A stretch of 7,500 nucleotides of DNA from positions 1 through 7,500 of the forward strand of contig CAMLPZ010000209.1 in assembly GCA_946482045.1 (NCBI GenBank), in the 5' to 3' direction. Numbering within the stretch: the stretch's first letter is position 1; each line of letters begins with the position of its first letter. The notes under the pieces are model-generated. The model was not told where the DNA came from, made no database searches, and saw only the letters and a program-made list of their open reading frames with translations. Positions 1 to 5,347 of this stretch are shown here, one piece after another. The DNA comes from an uncultured Asticcacaulis sp. (GTDB lineage Bacteria; Pseudomonadota; Alphaproteobacteria; Caulobacterales; Caulobacteraceae). A program made the position numbers and the translations under genes.

Positions 1-336
1 AACGGCCTGATCGCGCGCGGCGCCCTCAAACAGGCGCTGGAAACGCAACTGGCCGCCGATACCGCAACCGGCCCGCATATCGGCATGACCTTCCGCGATG
101 GCACCGGCGCGATCTGCCGTACCTTTGCCACTGCCGCCAATGAAGGCCTGGCCTGCCGCCAAGGGACCGACTGGCGCGTCGAAGTCGCGGCTCGTGCCGA
201 GGCGAAGACCGAGTTCACGCAGGCCTCGTCACCGCTGATCACGCAGGCCGTCGAAGCGCGCATTGTGGGCGATGTCTTCGACGCCGACGCCGAGAAAACG
301 GCCCGTGATGGCGGTTGGATCGCTGGTAAGCGTTAG
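1..336 (+). CDS. C-terminal part of a probable membrane anti-sigma factor (5' end outside window)
   Basis: The reading frame is open from base 1 and ends at TAG 334-336, giving about 111 residues of a protein whose start lies off the left edge. The visible part has no membrane segment. It looks like the periplasmic C-terminal domain of alphaproteobacterial anti-sigma-like proteins encoded after ECF sigma factors: a short helix (GALKQALETQLA), then a strand-rich stretch with two cysteines in the pattern 'GMTFRDGTGAICRTF ... GLACRQG.DWRV', then a closing helix 'VEARIVGDVFDADAE..ARDGGW'. This assignment rests on remembered family resemblance; the N-terminal sigma-binding or transmembrane part cannot be checked here. 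If correct, the protein would hold an ECF sigma factor at the inner membrane, with this domain in the periplasm. The two cysteines, around residues 35 and 50 of the fragment, could form a disulfide. Its stop overlaps the convergent AraC-type gene by 4 bp. An exported protein of unknown function is the main alternative. Confidence 0.6.
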   Translation, partial: NGLIARGALKQALETQLAADTATGPHIGMTFRDGTGAICRTFATAANEGLACRQGTDWRVEVAARAEAKTEFTQASSPLITQAVEARIVGDVFDADAEKTARDGGWIAGKR

Positions 337-1466
337 TCTTTCAACCGGTATTCAGTCGGCGTCAGGCCGGTCTCCTTGCGGAAGGCGCGGTAGAAGGACG
401 AGCGCGCGTTGAAGCCATGGTCGAAGGCGATATCCAATATGCCCTTGCTGCCATCGGCGACATCGGCCATGGCCGACCTGACGCGCCAGCGGTTGACATA
501 GTCAAAGAATGACAGCCCGATCGATGTGTTAAGCGCCTGGGAGATATGGTTGGCCGGGACGCGGATATGGCGCGACAGCTTGGGCAGAGACAGGTTCGGA
601 TCGAGATATAGCCGGTCCGCGGTCATGGCCTCGTCTAGCTTCGCGGCGATACGCGCCGCCTGCTCGGCGGCTAGGCCGGATTTTTGATACTTGGCTGCCG
701 TTTCTTCCGCCGCTTCGAAACCGGCCTCTACCCGTTGCAGGCCCGGCCGCTGGTTCAGGCCCCACAGCCCCAGCGACCAGACAAGCACCAACACCAGCAC
801 CGCTCCCAGCCACTCGGGCACAACATCGATATCCAGAACATTTCGCAGGATGACGGCGATCAGGACGGCCAGCCACAAAGCGGCCACCGCCCCGCCCACG
901 CCTTCCAGCCCGCGCAGGTCGGCGTGGTGGGTGTTGGACACAAGCATACTCAGACGGTTGCGATAGGCCGGCAAGCGGCGCATCAGATCACGCACCAGAA
1001 AGACCGCCTGGGCGACCCAGGCGACAAGCGTGACGCCCCATAGTCCCGCAACGGCCACGACATAGGCCTGCTTGCCCAGTGCTGCCGCCGGGGTTTTGGC
1101 GGTAAAGTCCGGCACAGTAATGTCAAGAAGCACCAGGATCAGGCTCAACCCCGCCGGCAGCAGGTGGATCAGATGGCGGCGTTCGATCCGCCAGTGGGCT
1201 TCCGCGGTCATGCCCTCGATCCAGATGCAAAGGGCCGGTCCCATGACCAGATAGGCCGGCACCGACAGCTCGAAAAAGGCCGGTTGCAAGTGCGGGGTGA
1301 ACAGCCGCACCAGCGGGCCACCGCCAGCCAGGCACAGCGCCACGAATACGGCTGCCAGAAGCCCGCTTGCCGGCGTTTCACGCGCCCGCACGCCCAGCAT
1401 CACGGCGCAGAACAGCGCCTGGGCCACCATGGCCGCCGTCACGACCAGCAACAGGCCGTCGTTCAT
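333..1466 (-). CDS. Membrane-bound AraC-family transcriptional regulator (7 TM + HTH)
   Basis: This encodes a 377-residue protein. Residues 1-240 are mostly hydrophobic, with about seven predicted membrane helices near 4-24, 35-55, 66-86, 100-117, 133-157, 188-208 and 217-237. After a charged linker (about 240-275), residues 277-377 form an AraC/XylS double helix-turn-helix domain, with 'LSLPKLSRHIRVPANHISQALN' character in the first HTH and 'ILDIAFDHGFNARSSFYRAFRKETG.TP.EYR' in the second, the most conserved AraC signature. It is therefore a one-component regulator with a membrane sensor half and a cytoplasmic DNA-binding half; the ligand is unknown. I chose ATG 1464-1466 because GGGAG/GAGG lies 5-12 nt upstream, and because the protein starts directly with helix 1. 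The frame stays open to 1625, but that stretch is arginine/cysteine-rich, non-hydrophobic and covers the promoter. The gene is divergent from the CPBP gene, with 175 bp between them, so regulating that gene and itself is the simplest proposal. Its TAA shares TTAG 333-336 with the anti-sigma gene's TAG. Confidence 0.88.
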   Translation of the reverse strand: MNDGLLLVVTAAMVAQALFCAVMLGVRARETPASGLLAAVFVALCLAGGGPLVRLFTPHLQPAFFELSVPAYLVMGPALCIWIEGMTAEAHWRIERRHLIHLLPAGLSLILVLLDITVPDFTAKTPAAALGKQAYVVAVAGLWGVTLVAWVAQAVFLVRDLMRRLPAYRNRLSMLVSNTHHADLRGLEGVGGAVAALWLAVLIAVILRNVLDIDVVPEWLGAVLVLVLVWSLGLWGLNQRPGLQRVEAGFEAAEETAAKYQKSGLAAEQAARIAAKLDEAMTADRLYLDPNLSLPKLSRHIRVPANHISQALNTSIGLSFFDYVNRWRVRSAMADVADGSKGILDIAFDHGFNARSSFYRAFRKETGLTPTEYRLKD

Positions 1467-1492
1467 TAGCCTCGCTCCCGATTTTTTCCCCA

Positions 1493-1521
1493 GAGTTAGC
1501 CACAGTTGCGCGTCCCGACAA
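1493..1521 (-). promoter_or_regulatory. Candidate housekeeping promoter for the AraC-type gene
   Basis: Read on the minus strand, TTGTCGG (1515-1521) and GCTAACTC (1493-1500) are separated by 14 bp. Each element differs by one base from the Caulobacter sigma-73 pattern TTGACGS-N10-14-GCTANAWC. Transcription would start near 1486, leaving about 20 nt of leader that contains the GGGAG/GAGG ribosome binding site. The -35 overlaps a GTCCC half-site (1512-1516) of the neighbouring repeat set, which would allow autoregulation. Confidence 0.5.
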
Positions 1522-1585
1522 GCGTTTGCCTGTCCCATCCCACACGCCGGGACAGTGGAATGCGTCCCAGCCAGCGCAGCGGGAC
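1512..1585. promoter_or_regulatory. Cluster of GTCCC/GGGAC repeats, candidate operator
   Basis: Two inverted repeats of identical geometry lie between the divergent AraC-type and CPBP genes. The first is GTCCC 1532-1536, 12 bp, GGGAC 1549-1553; its arms extend to a perfect 7 bp, CTGTCCC 1530-1536 with GGGACAG 1549-1555. The second is GTCCC 1564-1568, 12 bp, GGGAC 1581-1585; its arms extend to 6 bp, CGTCCC with GGGACG. The two are exactly 32 bp apart, about three helical turns, and a fifth copy sits at 1512-1516 on the -35 of the regulator. The placement suggests binding sites for the AraC-type regulator, although that family more often uses direct repeats. On the CPBP transcript the same arms could form two GC-rich hairpins. 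Confidence 0.5.
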
Positions 1586-1641
1586 GACGGGTCCGGCCGC
1601 ACCTGCCACGGTTACCCCACCTCAAAAACGGGAGAGCCGAA

Positions 1642-2493
1642 ATGCAAAACTGGAAGACCAGATACCCCCTTGTTCTTACGCTTTTATTTGCCGCGGTGGC
1701 CTATGGCTGGTCCTATCTGTGCTGGCGGCCGATCCTTGCCGATATCAAGCCGAACCTGTTCGGCATGGCGCCGCAATCCCTGGCCCTGATGCTGTTGGGC
1801 GGGTTCGGGCCAACGGCCTCAGCCATTATCCTGTCGCTGGTCACCGGCGGGCCGCGTGAAGTCGGCGCCCTGCTGAGCCGGACCACGCGTTGGCGCGTCA
1901 GCGGTGTGTGGTACTTGCTGGCTTTTCTGTTTCCACTTGTCGCCATCGGCGGCGGCGTTGCCATTTATGCCGCCCTGGGCCAGAATCCCGGCCCGGTGCG
2001 CTGGGACCACTGGTGGATCATCGCGGCCTTTTACGGCGTCGCCATTTTCCTGGGCCCGCTGCTTGAAGAAACCGGCTGGCGCGGCTTCGCCCAGCCCATC
2101 TTGTTCAACCGCTATGGCATCTTCGTCACCGGCATGATCACCGGCACGTTATGGACCTTCTGGCACACGCCCCTGTGGTTCGCCTCCGAGGGCTCCAGCC
2201 TGTCAGGCGGCGGCCTGAACCCGGTAAGCCTCGGCTGTTACTGGCTGTTCCTGACCGGCCAATCGGTCGTGGTGGCATGGATGCTCTCCAAGGCGCGTGG
2301 CAGCGTCCTGATCGCCATGGTCCTGCACCAGGGCATGAATGCCGGGGCCATCGGCTGGCTGTTCTACGACATCCCGGCGGCCGACAAGCCCTGGGTCTTC
2401 GAGCAACTGCCCGTCATCGCCATCTGGGCCATGGTCGGGCTGGGGCTGGTGTTCGGCGCCATGCGCGGCCGGGTCGTGGCCGATCAGGCTTAG
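1642..2493 (+). CDS. CPBP/Abi-family intramembrane glutamic protease
   Basis: This encodes a 283-residue, strongly hydrophobic protein with about eight membrane segments (near 10-30, 47-68, 88-110, 124-141, 158-175, 196-215, 221-243 and 257-275). The three motifs of the CPBP (CAAX protease and bacteriocin-processing, Rce1-like) family are in order: EETGWRG at 142-148 (E142, E143 and R147), FWHTPLW with H175, and HQGMN with H229 and N233. All catalytic positions expected from Rce1-type glutamate proteases are present, so it is probably active. Bacterial members cut or process peptides within the inner membrane or give bacteriocin self-immunity; the substrate cannot be read from sequence. ATG 1642 is supported by GGGAG at 1630-1634 with 7 nt spacing and by a typical short basic N-terminus (MQNWKTRYP) before helix 1; the same frame is open further upstream but is not protein-like. 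It is divergent from the AraC-type regulator, its likely controller. The TAG overlaps the TAA of the Rrf2 gene by 4 bp. I saw no convincing promoter for it. Confidence 0.9.
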   Translation: MQNWKTRYPLVLTLLFAAVAYGWSYLCWRPILADIKPNLFGMAPQSLALMLLGGFGPTASAIILSLVTGGPREVGALLSRTTRWRVSGVWYLLAFLFPLVAIGGGVAIYAALGQNPGPVRWDHWWIIAAFYGVAIFLGPLLEETGWRGFAQPILFNRYGIFVTGMITGTLWTFWHTPLWFASEGSSLSGGGLNPVSLGCYWLFLTGQSVVVAWMLSKARGSVLIAMVLHQGMNAGAIGWLFYDIPAADKPWVFEQLPVIAIWAMVGLGLVFGAMRGRVVADQA

Positions 2494-2930
2494 CGACAGG
2501 GCCTGGCGGCCGCAAACCGCCGCTGGAAATCCGCGGCGATATCGGCCAGGCTGATGGCGCTGAACTTCGCGAACAACAGCGCCCTGGCCTCGGTCAGGGC
2601 GTCTTCCAGCTTGTCATTGACCGCCTGCTCGACCAGGCAGCGCGGATGATCGTCGGCCATCCCCAGGGCGAAGACCGCCGGGCTGCCGATCGCGGCATAG
2701 ACATCGTAGAGGGTCATGTCGCTGAGGGGCGTCGCCAGCCGCCAGCCGCCGCCGTGCCCCTTTTCGGAAGTGACATAGCCCTTGTCACGCAGGCCCGCCA
2801 TGGTGCGCCGGACCACGACGGCGTTGGTCGTCAGCATCACGGCGATGTCCTCCGAAGTCATCGGCGTATCGCGCTCCGCCATGTGGATCAGCACATGGAG
2901 CATGCGGGACAGGCGGTTGTCGCTGGCCAT
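2490..2930 (-). CDS. Rrf2-family transcriptional regulator, probably without an Fe-S cluster
   Basis: This encodes a 146-residue protein. The N-terminal winged helix-turn-helix has the Rrf2 order: 'RLSRMLHVLIHMAE' (about 6-19), 'MTSEDIAVMLTTNAVVVRRTMAGLRDKGYVTS' character (about 24-55), and the glycine-rich wing 'EKGHGGGWRLA' (56-66), followed by the dimerisation helix region from about residue 100. Rrf2 proteins that sense through Fe-S clusters (IscR, NsrR, RirA) use three cysteines near residues 90-110. Here only C98 and the penultimate C145 exist, so the protein resembles the YwnA-type subgroup and could at most sense by thiol chemistry. ATG 2928-2930 has GAGGAG 6 nt upstream (2938-2943); the frame is open to 2987, but that extension runs into a palindromic element. 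It is divergent from the flavoprotein gene, and a repressor of that gene and of itself is the natural proposal. Its promoter candidate and two dyads are listed separately. Confidence 0.88.
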   Translation of the reverse strand: MASDNRLSRMLHVLIHMAERDTPMTSEDIAVMLTTNAVVVRRTMAGLRDKGYVTSEKGHGGGWRLATPLSDMTLYDVYAAIGSPAVFALGMADDHPRCLVEQAVNDKLEDALTEARALLFAKFSAISLADIAADFQRRFAAARPCR

Positions 2931-2950
2931 GATCAACTCCTCAGCATCAT

Positions 2951-3073
2951 CCCCCCTTCCGTCAGCTTCGCTTACGCTCGCTGCCACCTTCCCCGTTTAC
3001 GCGGGTTTGGCGCTAGCGAAAGTATAGCTTTTGCAAGCCATCGGCATTTGCGGAGCAAATGACGGAAGGGGGA
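2951..3073. repeat. Palindromic intergenic element with 13 bp inverted ends
   Basis: CCCCCTTCCGTCA at 2952-2964 is perfectly complementary to TGACGGAAGGGGG at 3060-3072. Nested between them are a CCCG/CGGG stem (2992-2995 with 3002-3005), a 7 bp stem with one G-U pair (3016-3022 with 3028-3034, 5 nt loop), and ATTTGC-GGA-GCAAAT (3046-3060). Such structure around CCTTCCGTC...GCCACCTTCCCC resembles the dispersed intergenic repeats of many alphaproteobacterial genomes, partly decayed here. If the minus-strand promoter at 3089-3117 is right, the whole element is transcribed in the Rrf2 leader and its long stem closes about 8 nt upstream of that gene's ribosome binding site. No coding potential was seen. 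Confidence 0.65.
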
Positions 3074-3088
3074 AATTCATCTCATGGT

Positions 3089-3117
3089 GCTCTAGCACAT
3101 TCCACATTTCGTAACAA
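3089..3117 (-). promoter_or_regulatory. Candidate promoter for the Rrf2 gene
   Basis: Read on the minus strand, TTGTTAC (3111-3117) and GCTAGAGC (3089-3096) are separated by 14 bp, the same spacing as the AraC-gene promoter candidate. The -10 matches GCTANAWC except at one position; the -35 is weaker. Transcription would start near 3082 and give a leader of about 150 nt that contains the palindromic element. The -35 lies inside the dyad at 3111-3127, which fits autorepression. Confidence 0.4.
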
Positions 3118-3157
3118 TTAATGTTGCATGAACGCGCAAGCGTGTTATCATGTAACA
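3111..3157. promoter_or_regulatory. Two dyads, candidate Rrf2 operators
   Basis: Site 1 (3111-3127) has AACA and TGTT arms around 5 bp, flanked by a matching outer G/C pair. Site 2 (3143-3157) is a perfect TGTTA-N5-TAACA. Their centres (3119 and 3150) are 31 bp apart, about three helical turns, and both contain the 8-mer GTAACAAT (3111-3118 and 3152-3159). Site 1 sits between or on the -35 elements of both divergent promoters, and site 2 covers the likely -10 of the flavoprotein promoter. This is where a local repressor would be expected to bind; assigning it to the Rrf2 protein is inference. Confidence 0.5.
3124..3151 (+). promoter_or_regulatory. Candidate promoter for the flavoprotein gene
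   Basis: TTGCATG (3124-3130) and GTTATCAT (3144-3151) are separated by 13 bp; within the latter, TATCAT matches TATAAT at five of six positions. Transcription would begin near 3158. That rules out translation from the ATG at 3128 and leaves either a leaderless ATG at 3158, or a short leader before the ORFs at 3183 and 3215. Confidence 0.35.
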
Positions 3158-3182
3158 ATGAAAGATACGAAAGGACAGCGCC

Positions 3183-3218
3183 ATGGGTTTCTTCCTCTGC
3201 CATTCGGCGCGCTCATGA
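3183..3218 (+). CDS. Possible 11-codon leader ORF coupled to the flavoprotein gene
   Basis: ATG 3183 is preceded by GAAAGGA at 3169-3175, the best ribosome binding site in this leader, with 7 nt spacing. It encodes MGFFLCHSARS and stops at TGA 3216-3218. That stop overlaps ATG 3215-3217 of the flavoprotein frame as ATGA, the classic layout for translational coupling, and ATG 3215 has no good ribosome binding site of its own. The peptide resembles nothing I know and may only deliver ribosomes to the next start. The alternative is that the flavoprotein starts at ATG 3158 in its own frame, in which case this short frame is meaningless. Confidence 0.35.
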   Translation: MGFFLCHSARS

Positions 3219-4138
3219 TCGGCGCGCGCCCAAAAGAGTCGTTTGACGTCGCCATTGTCGGCGGCAGCTTCGCCGGAGTCTCCGCCGCCATGCAGCTGGC
3301 CCGTGCCCGCCGCCGCGTCCTGCTGATCGACGCCGGTAAGCCGCGCAACCGCTTCGCCGCGCATTCGCATGGCTTCCTGGGCCAGGACGGACAGCCACCA
3401 GCAACCATTATCGGCACGGCCCGTGACCAGGTCCTGGCCTATCCAACCGCACGCTATTTCCACGGCGAAGCGATCGACGCCCGCCCGGCCCGCGACGGCT
3501 TCAACCTCGATTTAAGCGACGGCCGCAGCGTGACGGCCCAGCGGATCATCCTGGCCACCGGCGTGCGCGACGAACTGCCGGAGATCGCCGGCATCCAAGC
3601 GCGATGGGGCAAATCGGTCTTTCACTGCCCCTATTGCGACGGCTTTGAGGTCGCGGATCGCCAGCTGGCTGTCATCGCCAACCACGCCATGTCAGCACAT
3701 CAGGCGATCCTGATCGCCGATTGGGGACCAGTGACCTATTTCACGCAGGGCCGCTTTGCACCCGATGCAGCGGAACGCGCCCTGATGCAGGCGCGCGGGG
3801 TCGCGGTGATCGAAACGCCTGTGGTGGAATTGCTAGGCACAGGCACCACTATGGAAGCCGTCCGGCTGGCCAACGGCGACCTCATCGCCATCGACGCTGT
3901 CTTCACCGCGCCCAAGACCCAGATGACGAGCGGTTTGGCTGAAGCGCTCGATTGCAGCTTCGACGACGGTCCCATGGGGCCGCTGATCCGAACCGACGGC
4001 ATGAAACAAACCACGGTGGACGGCGTTTTCGCCGCTGGTGACGCCGCCGCCGCCATGTCGAACGCCACCATGGCCTCGGCCGCCGGCGTCATGGCCGGTG
4101 TCGCAGCCCACCGCTCGCTGATCTTCAATCCTTCTTGA
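3215..4138 (+). CDS. Thioredoxin-reductase-like FAD oxidoreductase with CPYC redox pair
   Basis: The protein has 307 residues from this start, close to the usual length of about 300 for the family. An N-terminal Rossmann segment (12-39) carries GGSFAG (16-21) and ends in 'VLLIDAG', the FAD-binding unit. 'RIILATGVRDELPEI' (110-124) is the family's ATG motif. FHCPYCDGFE holds the redox pair C138/C141. 'GVFAAGDAAA' (270-279) is the second FAD contact. Where thioredoxin reductase has its GxGxxA NADPH motif, this protein has 'VIANHAMSAHQAIL' (153-166), with no glycine-rich loop and no following HRRxxxR. It may therefore be a dithiol oxidase or use another partner, rather than being a true thioredoxin reductase. 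It is presumably cytoplasmic. The start is uncertain: in-frame ATGs at 3128 and 3158 add 29 and 19 residues that do not look like part of the fold. The divergent Rrf2 regulator points to redox-responsive control. The last 14 bp overlap the convergent exported-protein gene. Confidence 0.87.
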   Translation: MIGARPKESFDVAIVGGSFAGVSAAMQLARARRRVLLIDAGKPRNRFAAHSHGFLGQDGQPPATIIGTARDQVLAYPTARYFHGEAIDARPARDGFNLDLSDGRSVTAQRIILATGVRDELPEIAGIQARWGKSVFHCPYCDGFEVADRQLAVIANHAMSAHQAILIADWGPVTYFTQGRFAPDAAERALMQARGVAVIETPVVELLGTGTTMEAVRLANGDLIAIDAVFTAPKTQMTSGLAEALDCSFDDGPMGPLIRTDGMKQTTVDGVFAAGDAAAAMSNATMASAAGVMAGVAAHRSLIFNPS

Positions 4139-5312
4139 CCATCATTGTCTCGTCGCCGAGCCCGATCATTTCTTTGTTGGCCGAGACGTGGAAGAAGTGG
4201 CTTTCGCGCCGGCCGCTGTCGTAGGTGAGCACCAGCTCGTAGCCGTTGATGTGATAGGTCCCCTGCAGGTCGGCGTCGGTGACGCCGGTCTTGCGGGAAC
4301 TGCCGCCGCGCATGGCCGCGCCCGGACCGGTCACGGTCGCCACCGATCCCTTGTCGTCCCAGCTGTTGCCGGCCACCACCGCCCCGTCGCCAAAGCCCGT
4401 TGAGCCGCCGACAAAGCCGTGGCTGGCACGGGTAAAGCGGCCGTCCGCGCGCAGGGTCAGCGAGCGGAAACTGAACGACCCGGCGCCGCCGATGATCTGA
4501 TAGCCCGAGGAGGCATGATAGCTGTTATCGAGCCTGAGTCCGGCCGGCGAACGCGCCTCGACGTCGTCGTTTTGCGGCGTCGTGAACTTGCTGTCGCCTG
4601 GGAAACGAAAGGCGTAGCTTTTGCCGGCCTTCTGCCACTGGCCCCATAGCTTAGGCTCAGCGGCGCGGTCGGCGGCCAGGTCGAAATCGCCCGGCCCGAC
4701 CTCGGGTAATCCCTTGCGTACTGTGCCGTCCTTCAGCACCAGATAGCTTTTTTCGAACAGGGTGAACTGCGTGCCGTAATAGCCTTGGTGCCACGAGGAG
4801 ACGACGGCTTCGATTTGCGCTTCTTTGAGCCCGCCGCCGGTCTTCACGGCAGGCGCCGCCGCTTTTGCCGGGGCGGCCTGGGGCTTGGACGCACTCGGGG
4901 GAAGCGCAGCAGCCTGTTCGACCGGATAGGCTTTCGGATAGCTGGCGGCCATGTCGAAGCTGGGTTGCGCCCACGTTGCCGGCAGTTGCGCGCAGACCGT
5001 ATCTGCGTCACCCAATCCGGCCAGTTTCCGGCGCATGGCTTCCGCCTGCCCCGCCGCACCGGCTTCGGTCGCGGCAACGGCCTGTGCCCCCAACGCCGCG
5101 CGGATGGCATCGACCTGCGCGGCTGTGCGCCACTTGCGGTAAGCGGACTCGATCCCGGCGGCGCGGGCGGGCGCCGCGGTGCGGCAATGATCCGCCAAGC
5201 CCTTCGACAGAACATCGGCGGCCACGACGCTCATCCGGTCCTTGTCCACGGGCGAAAGCGTTGCCGCTGTTGAGGCAAGGGCCATAACCAGGCCCACAGT
5301 GTTCACGATCAT
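4125..5312 (-). CDS. Exported protein of unknown function, helical N-domain plus beta-rich C-domain
   Basis: This encodes 395 residues that I do not recognise as a named family. A short signal peptide (hydrophobic 5-18, ALA-S type cleavage near residue 13) predicts export to the periplasm or beyond. Residues about 22-115 are alanine-rich and helical, with two cysteines (C43, C107) that could form a disulfide. Residues 133-160 are an Ala/Pro/Lys linker. Residues 161-395 look like a beta-rich fold, with recurrent Gly/aromatic strands such as 'SYLVLKDGTVRKGLP', 'KLWGQWQKAGKSYAFRFPGD', 'SLTLRADGRFTR' and 'GTYHINGYELVLTYDSGRRESHFF'. These recall lipocalin/META-like barrels in which a display of dose ('DG.f...') is followed by 'L.GtY.i.GyeL.L.y.dGr'; this comparison is only an impression. 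I chose ATG 5310-5312 because it starts the signal peptide directly; the frame is open to 5360 but the extension is polar. GGGA lies about 7 nt upstream. The gene is convergent with and overlaps the flavoprotein gene by 14 bp, and is divergent from the kinase gene. Confidence 0.75.
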   Translation of the reverse strand: MIVNTVGLVMALASTAATLSPVDKDRMSVVAADVLSKGLADHCRTAAPARAAGIESAYRKWRTAAQVDAIRAALGAQAVAATEAGAAGQAEAMRRKLAGLGDADTVCAQLPATWAQPSFDMAASYPKAYPVEQAAALPPSASKPQAAPAKAAAPAVKTGGGLKEAQIEAVVSSWHQGYYGTQFTLFEKSYLVLKDGTVRKGLPEVGPGDFDLAADRAAEPKLWGQWQKAGKSYAFRFPGDSKFTTPQNDDVEARSPAGLRLDNSYHASSGYQIIGGAGSFSFRSLTLRADGRFTRASHGFVGGSTGFGDGAVVAGNSWDDKGSVATVTGPGAAMRGGSSRKTGVTDADLQGTYHINGYELVLTYDSGRRESHFFHVSANKEMIGLGDETMMVKKD

Positions 5313-5347
5313 GACGTCATCCCATGCGACGCCCCCCCGGTCATCCT

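Noticed and set aside
1467..1625. N-terminal extension of the AraC-type regulator
   Set aside because: The frame is open, but the extra 53 residues are Arg/Cys-rich and non-hydrophobic, cover the promoter and repeats, and precede a start with a good ribosome binding site at 1466.
1297..1641. N-terminal extension of the CPBP protease
   Set aside because: The frame is open far upstream but would overlap the AraC-type gene head-on. ATG 1642 has a well-placed GGGAG and begins a normal membrane-protein N-terminus.
2992..3005. CCCG/CGGG stem read as an intrinsic terminator
   Set aside because: It has only 4 bp of stem, no proper U-tract, and it lies upstream of both divergent genes rather than after a gene end.
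2151..3062. Long open frame on the plus strand (303 codons) spanning the CPBP end, the Rrf2 gene and the intergenic element
   Set aside because: It crosses two well-supported genes in another frame or strand plus an intergenic palindrome, and its product is low-complexity Arg/Gly/His-rich sequence without a domain.
3128..3214. Flavoprotein starting at ATG 3128 or 3158
   Set aside because: 3128 lies upstream of the predicted transcription start and inside the operator region. 3158 has no ribosome binding site and adds 19 residues foreign to the fold. 3158 is kept as a possible leaderless start.
2490..4138. Toxin-antitoxin or phage-defence module built around the CPBP (Abi) protein
   Set aside because: The Abi name reflects family membership only. 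No small toxin/antitoxin pair, nuclease, reverse transcriptase or phage-sensing gene is present, and the neighbours are regulators and a flavoprotein.
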